Positions 8,791 to 18,240 of a stretch of DNA of 64,000 nt are shown here, in pieces. Positions within the stretch are counted from its first letter, which is position 1. Every line of letters begins with the position of its first letter. The translations under genes and the position numbers were made by a program. The notes under the pieces are model-generated. The model had not been told where the DNA came from. It did no database searches and saw only the letters and a list, made by a program, of their open reading frames with translations. The stretch spans positions 310,001-374,000 of the forward strand of contig NZ_VFPN01000003.1 in assembly GCF_006716695.1 (NCBI RefSeq). The letters run 5' to 3'. Source of the stretch: Klugiella xanthotipulae. Lineage in GTDB: Bacteria > Actinomycetota > Actinomycetes > Actinomycetales > Microbacteriaceae.

Positions 8791-9462
8791 ATGACTATCC
8801 CACAGGTTGGCGGCACGGCGTTCTCTGGTCTCCAGGCACCCGGTTCCCGCTATATTCTTCCCAGCTTCGAAGAGCGTACGGCTTACGGATACAAGCGTCA
8901 GGATCCGTATGCAAAGCTCTTCGAAGACCGCATCATTTTCCTCGGCGTGCAGGTGGATGACGCGTCTGCCGATGACGTCATGGCTCAGCTCCTCGTGCTT
9001 GAAAGCCAGGACCCGGACCGCGATATTGTGATGTACATTAACTCTCCCGGCGGCTCGTTCACCGCGATGACGGCCATCTACGACACGATGCAATACATCC
9101 GTCCGCAGATTCAGACGGTCTGCTTGGGCCAGGCAGCGTCGGCCGCCGCGGTTCTCCTGGCCGGTGGCCAGCCCGGGAAGCGGCTCGCGCTGCCGAACGC
9201 GCGCGTGCTGATCCATCAGCCCGCAGTTGGTGAGGCAGGTCACGGTCAGGCCTCCGATATCGAGATCCAGGCCGCCGAGATCCTCCGTATGCGTGAGTGG
9301 CTGGAGGCGACCCTGTCCGTGCACTCCAACCGCAGTGTTGAGCAGGTCAACAAAGACATTGACCGCGACAAGATCCTGAGCGCTCAGGAAGCCCTCGAAT
9401 ACGGGTTGATCGACCAGGTTCTGACGAGCCGTAAATCTGCGGCAACCGCAATAACCCAGTAG
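8791..9462 (+). CDS. clpP2: ATP-dependent Clp protease proteolytic subunit 2
   Basis: This is the second ClpP paralogue, 223 residues, with Ser117 in GQAASAAA and His142 in LIHQPAVG. It has a longer N-terminus than ClpP1, as expected for the actinobacterial ClpP2 that docks the ATPase. The ATG at 8791 follows ATAAGGAAC. An in-frame ATG at 8764, directly after the clpP1 stop, would add nine residues and lacks a ribosome site. The tandem arrangement followed by clpX matches the conserved actinobacterial cluster. Confidence 0.95.
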   Translation: MTIPQVGGTAFSGLQAPGSRYILPSFEERTAYGYKRQDPYAKLFEDRIIFLGVQVDDASADDVMAQLLVLESQDPDRDIVMYINSPGGSFTAMTAIYDTMQYIRPQIQTVCLGQAASAAAVLLAGGQPGKRLALPNARVLIHQPAVGEAGHGQASDIEIQAAEILRMREWLEATLSVHSNRSVEQVNKDIDRDKILSAQEALEYGLIDQVLTSRKSAATAITQ

Positions 9463-9480
9463 TGATCGTCACGTGTCAGG

Positions 9481-9527
9481 GTGTTGACGGAAAATTCCGT
9501 ATCTGAGGGTACGAAACCTGTCAACAT
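9481..9527. repeat. Inverted repeat between clpP2 and clpX
   Basis: GTGTTGAC at 9481-9488 and GTCAACAT at 9520-9527 are inverted copies with one mismatch, 31 nt apart. The interval contains AT-rich sequence. It could be an operator for clpX or a weak terminator for clpP2. TTGACG at 9484-9489 resembles a -35, but I see no good partner -10. Confidence 0.3.
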
Positions 9528-9639
9528 CCTGCTACGGCGGCGATTCTGCGGCCGGTGTCTGAGGTACCGAGTAGGCTCAATACACGCCGTTATTGGTGTG
9601 GCAGGTTTTTAGAGTAGTGAATCCAGGGGAGGCGTATTC

Positions 9640-10917
9640 ATGGCACGGATAGGCGAGAGTGCTGACCTACTAAAATGCTCCTTCTGTGGCAAAAGTCAAA
9701 AGCAGGTTCAGCAGCTTATAGCGGGTCCAGGAGTCTACATTTGTGATGAGTGCGTTGACCTGTGTAACGAAATCATTGAGGAACGGTTAGCCGAAGAGGG
9801 TGAGCCACAGGGTGGTGATTTTGAGCTTCCTCGGCCCCGCGAGATTTTTGATTTCCTCGAAGAGTATGTGATTGGGCAGGAGCCAGCCAAACGATCACTT
9901 GCGGTCGCGGTGTACAACCACTACAAGCGAATACGAGCCCGCAACTCTCTCATGAGCGCGGATGCCCTGGGCGACGATGTTGAAATTGCTAAGTCGAATA
10001 TTCTGTTGGTAGGCCCAACAGGGTGCGGCAAAACCTACCTGGCTCAGACGCTGGCGAAACGACTCAACGTTCCCTTCGCTGTGGCTGATGCCACCGCCCT
10101 CACGGAGGCAGGCTACGTGGGGGAGGACGTGGAGAATATCCTCCTTAAGCTGATTGCTGCTGCCGATTACGATATCAAGCGTGCCGAGACGGGCATCATC
10201 TACATTGATGAGATTGACAAGATTGCCCGGAAGGCCGAGAACCCTTCCATCACGCGTGATGTCTCCGGCGAGGGCGTGCAGCAGGCACTTCTTAAGATTT
10301 TAGAAGGAACTGTTGCCTCAGTTCCGCCGCAGGGTGGGCGTAAGCACCCCCACCAAGAATTTATCCAGATTGACACCACGAACGTACTCTTTATCGTGGC
10401 GGGGGCGTTTGCTGGGCTTGAGGAGATCATCTCTTCACGCGCCGGTAAAAAAGGTATCGGTTTTGGTGCTCCCCTTCACAGCAAAGGTGAGGATGTCAAT
10501 CTGTTCAGTGAGGTCCTCCCTGAAGATCTGCATAAGTTTGGACTAATCCCCGAGTTTATCGGGCGACTTCCCGTCGTGACGACGGTGACTCAGCTTGATC
10601 AATCGGCACTGATGCAGATTCTCACCGAACCTAAGAACGCGCTGGTCCGCCAGTACGCGCGTATGTTTGAGATTGACGGTGTTGAGTTGGAGTTTGAGAA
10701 ACCCGCCCTGGAGGCAATCGCCGACTTGGCTGTGCTGCGCAAGACTGGAGCCCGCGGATTGCGCGCCATCCTGGAGGATGTGCTCGGTCCGATTATGTTT
10801 GAGGTTCCTTCAACGGAGGATGTGCAGAAGGTCATCATTACGGAGCAGTGTGTGCTGGAGGGGGCCATGCCTACCCTGGTGATGAGCAAACCAGAACAAT
10901 CGGAGAAGTCTGCATAG
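9640..10917 (+). CDS. clpX: ClpX, AAA+ unfoldase of the Clp protease
   Basis: This ATP-driven unfoldase delivers tagged substrates to the ClpP barrel. The 425-residue product starts with a zinc-binding domain (Cys13, Cys16, Cys35, Cys38) that dimerises and binds adaptors. Walker A is GPTGCGKT and Walker B is [11 protein letters not shown], followed by sensor and arginine-finger regions. The ClpP-docking loop has the IGFG tripeptide inside KKGIGFGAP. The C-terminal small domain includes [18 protein letters not shown] precedes the ATG. It is separated from clpP2 by 177 nt and so may have its own promoter. Confidence 0.97.
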   Translation: MARIGESADLLKCSFCGKSQKQVQQLIAGPGVYICDECVDLCNEIIEERLAEEGEPQGGDFELPRPREIFDFLEEYVIGQEPAKRSLAVAVYNHYKRIRARNSLMSADALGDDVEIAKSNILLVGPTGCGKTYLAQTLAKRLNVPFAVADATALTEAGYVGEDVENILLKLIAAADYDIKRAETGIIYIDEIDKIARKAENPSITRDVSGEGVQQALLKILEGTVASVPPQGGRKHPHQEFIQIDTTNVLFIVAGAFAGLEEIISSRAGKKGIGFGAPLHSKGEDVNLFSEVLPEDLHKFGLIPEFIGRLPVVTTVTQLDQSALMQILTEPKNALVRQYARMFEIDGVELEFEKPALEAIADLAVLRKTGARGLRAILEDVLGPIMFEVPSTEDVQKVIITEQCVLEGAMPTLVMSKPEQSEKSA

Positions 10918-10942
10918 GCAGAGACCCCCATTATCTGAGTGA

Positions 10943-10969
10943 GGCCCCCGGCAGTTACTGACGGGGGCC
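10943..10969. terminator. Terminator between convergent clpX and the hypothetical downstream of valS
   Basis: GGCCCCCG (10943-10950) pairs with CGGGGGCC (10962-10969), followed by CCTTT on the plus strand. It sits 25 nt after the clpX stop and 31 nt beyond the opposing gene, so it can serve both directions. Confidence 0.75.
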
Positions 10970-10999
10970 CCTTTGTACCCGCTCAGAGGAGCACGAGGT

Positions 11000-11284
11000 T
11001 CATGGGATGAGCCAATCATCCTCGGGACACTCACCGACGAAATCATTTTGGTCGGTTATCGACTCGATACCGACGGAGCCGTCTGCCCGCTGTACAACAC
11101 GCGTGCATTCGTCGAGCTCGCACACGGCGTGACCCTCCAGCCAGGTGAGCGTCCAGACGTAACCGGCCGCTTCCGTCGCGTTGTGTGCAGCGTCACGTTC
11201 CGCGACGGCAAGCGCAGAAACAACCGCCGCAGACAGGCGGCCCGGGGGAGTCTCCCCGAACCGCCACCGTGTTCCCAACTGCAT
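11000..11284 (-). CDS. Conserved-looking hypothetical protein downstream of valS
   Basis: I do not recognise this 94-residue protein. It begins 14 nt after the valS stop on the same strand, with GGGAAGG as a ribosome site, so it is probably co-transcribed with valS. The sequence opens with basic residues (QLGTRWRFGE), has a central aromatic part (AAGYVWTLTWLEGHAVC) and an acidic C-terminus ending DDWLIP. It contains two cysteines and no membrane segment. The opposite-strand frame over the same DNA lacks a ribosome site and is less likely. Confidence 0.6.
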   Translation of the reverse strand: MQLGTRWRFGETPPGRLSAAVVSALAVAERDAAHNATEAAGYVWTLTWLEGHAVCELDECTRVVQRADGSVGIESITDQNDFVGECPEDDWLIP

Positions 11285-11298
11285 AGGCCTTCCCTCAG

Positions 11299-13878
11299 CT
11301 ACTCGGCGACCGGGACCAGTACGATATCCGTCACCGCAAACTCGCTACCCTCAATAAGGGTGAGTTCAGCGATACGGCCAACGGCCTTGAGGTCGTTGGC
11401 TGCGAGGGCGACGATCTCAAGTTGGTCGGCGGGAGCGCTGATCACAGCCCGTTCCACCTCGGTCTTCTGTGAGGCCTTTGCGTCGGTCTTGGCCCGGCGG
11501 ATACCGATCAGAGCCGCGCTTGCCTGCACCAAGACATCCGTGTTGCCATCGGCGGACCCCAGGAGCTCGGACGTGGTTGGCCACGCTGCGAGGTGAACCG
11601 AAGTATCGTTGAACCACGACCAGGCTTCCTCTGTCGCAAACGGGATAAACGGGGCAAACAGGCGTAGGAGTGTGGCGAGAGCGGTGCGGAGAGCGGTAAC
11701 AGCAGATCCCTGACCCGCACCATCCTCACTGTAGGCACGTTCCTTGACAAGTTCCAAGTAGTCGTCGCAGAAGGTCCAGAAGAAGGTCTCGGTCACCTCA
11801 AGTGCCCGGGCGTGATCGTAGGCGGCGAACGCGCGGGTAGCCTCCTCGACCACCTCGGACAGGGTGGCCAACATACTCAGATCGACGGCCTCGGTAGCCT
11901 CGTGAGCGTGGGAGGTATCAAACCCCAGGATGAACTTGGACGCGTTGAGAACTTTAATCGCTAGCCGTCGTCCAATCTTGATCTGGGTGGGGTTCTGGGG
12001 GTCGAAGGCCGCGTCAACCCCCAGCTTGGAACTGGCGGCCCAGTAGCGCACGGCATCGGAACCGTGTTGTTCAAGCATTCCAGCCGGGGTCACGACGTTG
12101 CCTTTTGACTTCGACATCTTCTTCCGGTCGGGGTCCAGGATCCAGCCGGACAGGCCAGCAGCCTTCCACGGTTGGGCATCATATTCAAGTACCGAGCGCA
12201 GCATCGTCGAGAACAGCCATGTGCGAATGATGTCTTGCCCCTGTGGGCGCAAGTCGAAGGGGAACACGAGGTCAAAGAGTTCGGGGTCGCGCTCCCATCC
12301 ACCCGCGAGTTGGGGGGTGAGGGAGGAGGTGGCCCAGGTGTCCATGACATCGACTTCTCCAACGAACCCACCAGCAACACCACGCTGGTCTTCTCTGTAG
12401 CCCGGGGCAGCATCCGATGAGGGGTCAACAGGTAAGGACTCGGGTGAAGCGACGAGGGGGGTATCAAACAGTGGATGACCCTCGGCATCGAGCGGGTACC
12501 ACACCGGAATCGGGACGCCGAAGAACCGCTGACGTGAGATCAGCCAATCGCCCGCAAGTCCGTTGACCCAGTTCTCGTAGCGCACCCGCATAAATTCCGG
12601 GTACCATTCGAGCTGGTTACCGAGTTCAACGAGGCGGTTCTTGAGCTTCTCGTCGCGCGCACCGTTGATGATGTACCACTGGCGGGTCGAGACGATTTCG
12701 AGGGGCTTATCACCCTTTTCGAAGAACTTCACTGGGTGGGTAATGGTGACCGCATCGCCCACCATCTCGCCCGAGGCCTGGAGTAACTCAACCATAACTT
12801 TCTTTGCCGAGAAGACGGTCTTACCGGCGATCTGCGCGAATGCGTTCCGGCCGACCTCGGTCATGATAGCTTCGGGGGCCTCCTGCACGATACGGCCGTC
12901 AAAACCCAGGATGGCACGGTTGGGTAGGTCGAGTTCACGCCACCAGATGACATCCGTTACATCGCCAAAGGTACAGATCATGGCAATGCCCGAGCCCTTG
13001 TCCTGCTGGGCGAGATGATGGGCGAGCACGGGCACCTCAACACCAAAGAGTGGCGTGGTAACGGTTGTGCCAAAAAGCGGCTTGTAGCGCTCGTCATCCG
13101 GGTGAGCGACGAGGGCCACACACGCGGCAAGCAATTCGGGCCGCGTCGTCTGGATAAAGATATCCTCACCATCCGGGCGGTGAAAAGCAAGTTTATGGTA
13201 GGCACCGGGCTGGTCGCGGTCCTCTAGCTCGGCCTGGGCCACAGCGGTGCGGAAGGTGACGTCCCACAGGGTGGGGGCCATGGCCTGGTACGCTTCTCCT
13301 CGCTCAAGGTTGCGAATGAAAGCCAGTTGGGACGCCCTGAGCGACTCGTGTCCAATCGTGCGGTAGGTCTGGTCCCAGTCCACAGAGAGGCCGAGTGTGC
13401 GCCACAGTGATTCAAACTGCTTCTCGTCCTCGATCGTGAGCCGTTCACACAACTGGATAAAGTTGCGTCGCGAGATCGGTACTTGATCGGAGGCCTTGCT
13501 GCTCTTATTATCCCCACCCTCGAACGGGGGAACAAAGCCGTCCACGTAGGGCAGGCTGGGGTCGCAGCGCACACCGTAATAGTTTTGTACCCGGCGCTCA
13601 GTCGGCAGGCCGTTATCATCCCATCCCATCGGGTAGAAGACCCGTTTGCCGTTCATGCGCTGGAATCGAGCTACGACATCCGTGTGGGTGTAGCTGAAGA
13701 CGTGTCCGACGTGTAGTGAACCCGATGCGGTTGGTGGTGGCGTGTCGATGGAGTACACGCACTCGCGTGTTGCCCCCTCACGAGTAAACGAATAAGTTCC
13801 TGCGGCGTCCCACCGGGTTCCCCACGTGTCTTCGAGGCCCTCAAGGGCAGGTTTCTGGGGAACGCGTGCGTCGGTCAT
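11299..13878 (-). CDS. valS: Valine--tRNA ligase
   Basis: This class I aminoacyl-tRNA synthetase charges tRNA-Val. The 859-residue product has the HIGH-like motif as HVGH in GSLHVGHVFSYTHTD, the CP1 editing domain (about 185-380), and the KMSKS loop in DRKKMSKSKGN. The start of the family's anticodon-binding domain is visible around NASKFILGF. It is of the shorter actinobacterial ValS class with an N-terminal DDNGLPTERRVQNYYGV segment. ATG 13878 is preceded by GGAG at a 5-nt spacing, while the frame extends to 13905 without support. No T-box structure is obvious in the 98 nt upstream. Confidence 0.96.
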   Translation of the reverse strand: MTDARVPQKPALEGLEDTWGTRWDAAGTYSFTREGATRECVYSIDTPPPTASGSLHVGHVFSYTHTDVVARFQRMNGKRVFYPMGWDDNGLPTERRVQNYYGVRCDPSLPYVDGFVPPFEGGDNKSSKASDQVPISRRNFIQLCERLTIEDEKQFESLWRTLGLSVDWDQTYRTIGHESLRASQLAFIRNLERGEAYQAMAPTLWDVTFRTAVAQAELEDRDQPGAYHKLAFHRPDGEDIFIQTTRPELLAACVALVAHPDDERYKPLFGTTVTTPLFGVEVPVLAHHLAQQDKGSGIAMICTFGDVTDVIWWRELDLPNRAILGFDGRIVQEAPEAIMTEVGRNAFAQIAGKTVFSAKKVMVELLQASGEMVGDAVTITHPVKFFEKGDKPLEIVSTRQWYIINGARDEKLKNRLVELGNQLEWYPEFMRVRYENWVNGLAGDWLISRQRFFGVPIPVWYPLDAEGHPLFDTPLVASPESLPVDPSSDAAPGYREDQRGVAGGFVGEVDVMDTWATSSLTPQLAGGWERDPELFDLVFPFDLRPQGQDIIRTWLFSTMLRSVLEYDAQPWKAAGLSGWILDPDRKKMSKSKGNVVTPAGMLEQHGSDAVRYWAASSKLGVDAAFDPQNPTQIKIGRRLAIKVLNASKFILGFDTSHAHEATEAVDLSMLATLSEVVEEATRAFAAYDHARALEVTETFFWTFCDDYLELVKERAYSEDGAGQGSAVTALRTALATLLRLFAPFIPFATEEAWSWFNDTSVHLAAWPTTSELLGSADGNTDVLVQASAALIGIRRAKTDAKASQKTEVERAVISAPADQLEIVALAANDLKAVGRIAELTLIEGSEFAVTDIVLVPVAE

Positions 13879-13976
13879 CTCAGCTCCAGTTGCTTTATGC
13901 GGCACCGCGTCCGTGGGGCAGAGTTCACCCCGGGTGCCTGAGTATGTGATCGAATCAGCTTAGCCTGATCGGAGGG

Positions 13977-14609
13977 CTAGTTCTCCCCGTTGAAGCCACG
14001 GATGAACGAAGCCATTGCGGATTCCACGTAGGGAACGAGTGAGCCACGCGAGCTCCCGGCTGTTGCCCACGTCTGGGCGGCGGCTACGAGCGCACTGATT
14101 GCCGAGTAAGCCATGAGCCGCGGAGTAAGGTCGTCTGCGGCGGGACCGAGCCGAGTCGCGGCGAAAGCGCGCAGAATTTCTGTGTAGGAAATCAGCCGGG
14201 TCAGGGCCGAAGCCTGTAGCTCGTGTACGCTGCCGATAATGGGGTACTGGGTAAGAATCCACGGTACTTTTCTGGGGCCAAAGTCTTGCGCTACCGCGGT
14301 GAGTGCTTCGCTGATTGCGTGCATGACGGGCGCTTCAGGGGAGGTGGCTGCAAGGTGAGCGCTGAGGTGGGCGAGGCTATCATCCACGTGCACCCAGAAG
14401 ACGTCGCCTTTGGCTGTGAAATAGTTGAAGAAAGTGCCTCGACTGACGCCCGCCCGCTGGGTGATGTGGTCAATCGTCGTCCCAGCGTAGCCCTTTTCGA
14501 TAAAAAGCTCACAGGCGGCGTCCTCCAGAACGTCACGACTCGACACGCGAGGGCGACCTCGACGGACCTGAGTGGTAGCCTCGGGGTCAGCTTCGGGTGT
14601 GGGTGACAT
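13977..14609 (-). CDS. TetR family transcriptional regulator
   Basis: This 210-residue regulator has an N-terminal TetR helix-turn-helix (about residues 25-70) with the typical YAGTTIDHITQRAGVSRGTF stretch. Its C-terminal half is a helical ligand-binding domain with no recognisable ligand signature. The ATG at 14609 follows GGAG. It is divergent from the peptide-type ABC operon with 132 nt between the starts, so it most likely represses that operon and itself. A pair of direct repeats in the gap is a candidate operator. Confidence 0.88.
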   Translation of the reverse strand: MSPTPEADPEATTQVRRGRPRVSSRDVLEDAACELFIEKGYAGTTIDHITQRAGVSRGTFFNYFTAKGDVFWVHVDDSLAHLSAHLAATSPEAPVMHAISEALTAVAQDFGPRKVPWILTQYPIIGSVHELQASALTRLISYTEILRAFAATRLGPAADDLTPRLMAYSAISALVAAAQTWATAGSSRGSLVPYVESAMASFIRGFNGEN

Positions 14610-14625
14610 ATGCGCTCCGAGTATC

Positions 14626-14666
14626 TTGTTGTACTGAATATATTTACGGATATAGTTGTGGTACAG
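14626..14666. promoter_or_regulatory. Direct repeats in the tetR/ABC operon divergent promoter
   Basis: TTGTTGTACTG (14626-14636) and TTGTGGTACAG (14656-14666) are near-identical copies exactly 30 bp apart, on the same face of the helix. AT-rich sequence with TATATT-like hexamers lies between them, and another TATATT at 14697-14702 could be the -10 for the ABC operon. These are candidate TetR-family binding sites. Confidence 0.4.
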
Positions 14667-14741
14667 CCACGGGATCACTGTCGTCGGGCATCACTCTATA
14701 TTCCCCCTACTCAATCACCTAAGAATACCTTCGGAGGACCA

Positions 14742-16361
14742 GTGTCTGCTCTGTCTCATCGGATCGTTCGTATCGGAGCGGCGTGCGTGGTTATATCCCT
14801 CGCCCTGGGTGGCTGTGCGAGTGGTGAAACCTCGGACGGCGAGCAGAGCCTCACATTTGCCATTGAGGGTGCCAATATCTCAGATGGTCACCTCGACATC
14901 CACAAGACCCAAATTGATGCATCGGCCATGGTGTTGCGGAACGTCTTTGACTCGCTTGTTGATCTGGATGCTCAGGGCAATCCGGTTCCGTGGCTCGCTC
15001 AGTCATGGACGGTCGCCGAGGATGGTCTGACCTACACCTTCCACCTGCGTAACGACGTCACCTTTCAGGACGGGGAGCCCTTCAACGCCGCCGCTGTTCA
15101 GGCAAACTTTGACCACGTTGTTGCTCCAGAGACAGAGTCGGCCCAAGCTCTCAGCCTTCTGGGTGGTGATCTCTATGCTGGCACGGATATCGTTGATGAT
15201 TACACGGTTAATGTGCGGTTCACCGCCCCGTTTGCCCCTTTCCTCCAGAACGCTAGCTCAACCCTGCTCGGCTTCTACTCACCCGTTGTGTTGGAAACAC
15301 ACGCGGATGAATTGGCCGCAGGTGGCCCCGGCATCACCGTGGGCTCTGGCCCGTTTGAGCTCACCGATTTTACGCCGGGGCAGCAGCTGGTGATGGAGAA
15401 GTTTACAGACTATAACTGGCCATCGGAGGCTGCGAGCCACTCCGGTCCTGCACTTCTTGATCGGCTCGTGATCACGATTTTGCCCGAGAGTGCGGTGCGT
15501 ATCGGCGCGCTCACGAGCGGAGAGGCCGACGTGGCAACTGACCTGCCGCCGTCATCCGTGAAAGACCTGGGCTCTGAGGTGGCCGTGACCTCCATCGATC
15601 TGCCCGGCCTCCCATATTCCCTTTACCTCAACGACGGATTTGGGGTGTTTCGTGACGTGAAGGTACGTCAAGCTTTTCGGCAGGGGATGGACATTGACTC
15701 GGCAGTCAAGACTGTCTTCTCGGGTCAGTATGATCGAGCCTGGTCCATCCTGGGGCCGACGACCCCTAACGCCTACGATGCGTCTCTTGAGGGAACCTGG
15801 CAGTACGACCGTAAGAAGGCCAACGCGCTGCTTGATGAAGCGGGATGGACCGTGCGTGATACGGAGGGATACCGCACCAAGGAAGGGAAACGATTGAGCG
15901 CTACGTGGACTGCCTACACTCCCGTCTCGGAGGAGAATCAGAGCCTGGCGAACGCGTTCCAGGAAGACCTGAAAGCCATTGGTTTTGAGCTCGTGCGGGA
16001 GAATCTAGAACCCGCGCAGTATATGGAGAAATATACCCCCAGGGCCTTTGACCTGACAGACTGGGCCTTTTCCGGAGTGGACCCCGATCTCCTCCGCAAC
16101 CACCTGCACAGTGATGGCTACCAGACGGTCTCCACCGTGTCTAGACCCGACATCGACGCCCTACTTGACGGGGCAGCCGCGAGCACGGACCCGACACAGC
16201 GAGCCGATCTCTATCGTCAGGTACAGCAATGGAATAATGATTTTGTGTCCATCGTCCCTATTTACGTTCCCTCCGCCATCACCGCGGCGGGCCTGCACGT
16301 GCGAGGGCTTGCCTATGATCTCTACGGTCGCCCCCTCTTCTACGGTGTGTCCGTGACGTGA
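14742..16361 (+). CDS. ABC transporter substrate-binding lipoprotein (peptide/nickel family)
   Basis: This is the extracellular receptor of a Dpp/Opp/Nik-type importer (SBP family 5). The 539-residue product has a signal peptide ending in LALGGCAS with Cys25 as the lipid anchor. Family hallmarks include YTFHLRNDVTFQDGEPFNAA, the VRQAFRQGMD segment and RPLFYG at the C-terminus. GTG 14742 is preceded by CGGAGGACC. The frame is open from 14610 but only this start leaves a signal peptide at the N-terminus. The substrate cannot be assigned. Confidence 0.88.
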   Translation: MSALSHRIVRIGAACVVISLALGGCASGETSDGEQSLTFAIEGANISDGHLDIHKTQIDASAMVLRNVFDSLVDLDAQGNPVPWLAQSWTVAEDGLTYTFHLRNDVTFQDGEPFNAAAVQANFDHVVAPETESAQALSLLGGDLYAGTDIVDDYTVNVRFTAPFAPFLQNASSTLLGFYSPVVLETHADELAAGGPGITVGSGPFELTDFTPGQQLVMEKFTDYNWPSEAASHSGPALLDRLVITILPESAVRIGALTSGEADVATDLPPSSVKDLGSEVAVTSIDLPGLPYSLYLNDGFGVFRDVKVRQAFRQGMDIDSAVKTVFSGQYDRAWSILGPTTPNAYDASLEGTWQYDRKKANALLDEAGWTVRDTEGYRTKEGKRLSATWTAYTPVSEENQSLANAFQEDLKAIGFELVRENLEPAQYMEKYTPRAFDLTDWAFSGVDPDLLRNHLHSDGYQTVSTVSRPDIDALLDGAAASTDPTQRADLYRQVQQWNNDFVSIVPIYVPSAITAAGLHVRGLAYDLYGRPLFYGVSVT

Positions 16362-17359
16362 CACCGATCTCGCCACGATCAAATCGCAGCCGCCAGGTAC
16401 ACGTTATCGCCCGCGCCGTTCTCCTCCGACTCGGTGGGCTCGTTGTCGTGCTGTGGGGAACGGTCACACTCGCTTTTTTTGCGCTCAAGCTAGTTCGTGG
16501 TAATCCCGTTGACATCATGCTGGGTACGCACGGTCAGATAGCCCCCTCCCGACGCGCCGAGATTGAGAGCGACTGGGGCCTTGATCTCTCGTGGGGCGAG
16601 CAGTACATCCGCTACGTGGTCCGAGTGCTGTCGGGCGACCTGGGTACCAGCTACCAGCTACGCAAGCCGGTTGCTCAGATTATTGGCGACCAGCTCGTAC
16701 CCACCCTTCAGCTGTCCGCGACCGCGCTGCTCATCGCAACCCTATTGGTGTCGTTGGGGGCGCTGTTGGGTCGTCGTCGCTGGATGCGTCGCGTCCTGGG
16801 TACTGTGGAACTGGTTGCCGTCTCCGCACCGATCTTCTGGACAGCGCTCCTCCTGCTCACGGTTTTTTCGTTCGCGCTGGGGTGGTTTCCCGTTTCGGGT
16901 TCCCGCGGACTCAACTCGCTGGTGCTACCGGCCGTCACGATCGCGATTCCCGTGAGTGCCATGGTGGGCCAGATGCTACGTCAGGGTATCGAGCGGGCCG
17001 AAGCTGAGCCTTTTATCGAGACCGTTCGGGCACGCGGGGTCGGCCCAGGCCGTCTTCTCACGCACCACACCCTGAGGCACGCTGCCAACAACACGCTGAC
17101 ACTGGGTGCCTACATCGCCGGGTCTCTCGTGGGTGGCGCGGTCCTGGTCGAGACGATATTCGGCCGATCCGGGCTGGGTCGAGTGATGCTCACAGCCATT
17201 CTAGGGCGGGACATCCCGGTTGTCCTGGGTGCCATCCTTGTGATTGCACTCGTTTTCGTTGTGGTGAACACGGCGGTTGATGTGCTCAGCGCGGTGATTG
17301 ACCCGCGGTTATCCGGCTCGTTTGTGGGAGCATCGCTCGTCGTGGCAGGGGAGAGATGA
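16358..17359 (+). CDS. ABC transporter permease, DppB type
   Basis: This is the first membrane subunit of the importer, 333 residues, with the typical N-terminal GTVTLAFFALKLVRGNPVD segment and the EAA-loop region VRARGVGPGRLLTHHTLRHA. The C-terminal GGAVLVETIFGRSGLGRVM is characteristic of DppB/OppB. The GTG start overlaps the binding-protein stop by 4 nt. The C-terminus ends just inside the next start (ATGA overlap). Confidence 0.9.
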   Translation: MTPISPRSNRSRQVHVIARAVLLRLGGLVVVLWGTVTLAFFALKLVRGNPVDIMLGTHGQIAPSRRAEIESDWGLDLSWGEQYIRYVVRVLSGDLGTSYQLRKPVAQIIGDQLVPTLQLSATALLIATLLVSLGALLGRRRWMRRVLGTVELVAVSAPIFWTALLLLTVFSFALGWFPVSGSRGLNSLVLPAVTIAIPVSAMVGQMLRQGIERAEAEPFIETVRARGVGPGRLLTHHTLRHAANNTLTLGAYIAGSLVGGAVLVETIFGRSGLGRVMLTAILGRDIPVVLGAILVIALVFVVVNTAVDVLSAVIDPRLSGSFVGASLVVAGER

Positions 17360-18240
17360 GAAGTAAGAGCGTGCCGTGGGGCATCAATCCCTCTGTTCTT
17401 CTCGCCGCACCTTTCCTGGCTCTGGTTATTGTGGCGGCTCTCTGGCCGAGCCTCCTCGCGACCGCTGACCCCTTGGCGACGAGCCTGCCTGAGGCGCTTC
17501 AACCGCCCAGTAGCGAACACTTTTGGGGCACCGATCAGACGGGTCGTGACGTGTGGAGCCGTGTGGTCTTTGGCACTCGCTTCTCACTCGTGGTGGGGTG
17601 CGGATCGGCATTCGGTGCCGCCCTGATCGGAGGGGCGATGGGTATTAGCCTGGGACTGGCACCACGCTGGATTGACGGGATCCTGCTTCGAGCTGTCGAG
17701 GTGCTCATGGCCTTTCCCGATTTCCTTATAGCCCTCATCGTGTTGGCAGTGTTGGGATCGGGCCCCAAGAATGTGGCTATTGCGGTGCTGATTGGTGCCG
17801 TTCCCGCCTACATTCGCGTAGCCAGGGCTGAGACACTGACTCGGCTGCAGACAGGATTTGTACAAGCAAGCACTCTCCTGGGTCGCAACCGATGGCATGT
17901 TGCTCTGCATCACATTGTGCCCACTACGGTACGGTCCCTCCTGGTGCTGGCCACCATCGGTGTGGGTACGGGGATTGTGACGGCTGCGGGCCTCAGCTTT
18001 CTCGGGCTTGGCACCCAGGAGCCTGCTCCAGATTGGGGTTTAATGCTCGCGGGCAGTCGCAACAAGCTGAGCCAGGCCTGGTGGCTTGCGCTTTTTCCCG
18101 GTCTGGCGATCATCGGAACAGTCCTTTCGGTGTCCGTCCTGAGTCGGGCGGTGCAGGGACGACAGGATTTTCGGGGCCACCTTCGTGTGTCTTCGCGTCG
18201 AAGCAGGGGGTGGCTGCATCGTGACGAACTATCTCGATAA
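17356..18240 (+). CDS. ABC transporter permease, DppC type
   Basis: This is the second membrane subunit, 294 residues. The N-terminal helix is followed by the family motif HFWGTDQTGRDVWSRVVFGT. MAFPDFLIALIVLAVLG and SFLGLGTQEPAPDWG are also conserved in DppC/OppC. The ATG overlaps the preceding stop as ATGA. The last 35 residues, rich in arginine, overlap the ATPase gene by 20 nt. Confidence 0.9.
   Translation: MRSKSVPWGINPSVLLAAPFLALVIVAALWPSLLATADPLATSLPEALQPPSSEHFWGTDQTGRDVWSRVVFGTRFSLVVGCGSAFGAALIGGAMGISLGLAPRWIDGILLRAVEVLMAFPDFLIALIVLAVLGSGPKNVAIAVLIGAVPAYIRVARAETLTRLQTGFVQASTLLGRNRWHVALHHIVPTTVRSLLVLATIGVGTGIVTAAGLSFLGLGTQEPAPDWGLMLAGSRNKLSQAWWLALFPGLAIIGTVLSVSVLSRAVQGRQDFRGHLRVSSRRSRGWLHRDELSR

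Noticed and set aside
10973-11596. Plus-strand 207-codon frame opposite the end of valS
   Set aside because: It lies mostly antisense to valS and the hypothetical gene behind it, has low-complexity Arg/Ser/Pro composition and no ribosome site.
13879-13976. Possible T-box leader upstream of valS
   Set aside because: Only 98 nt are available before the tetR stop and no T-box core sequence or specifier loop is visible.
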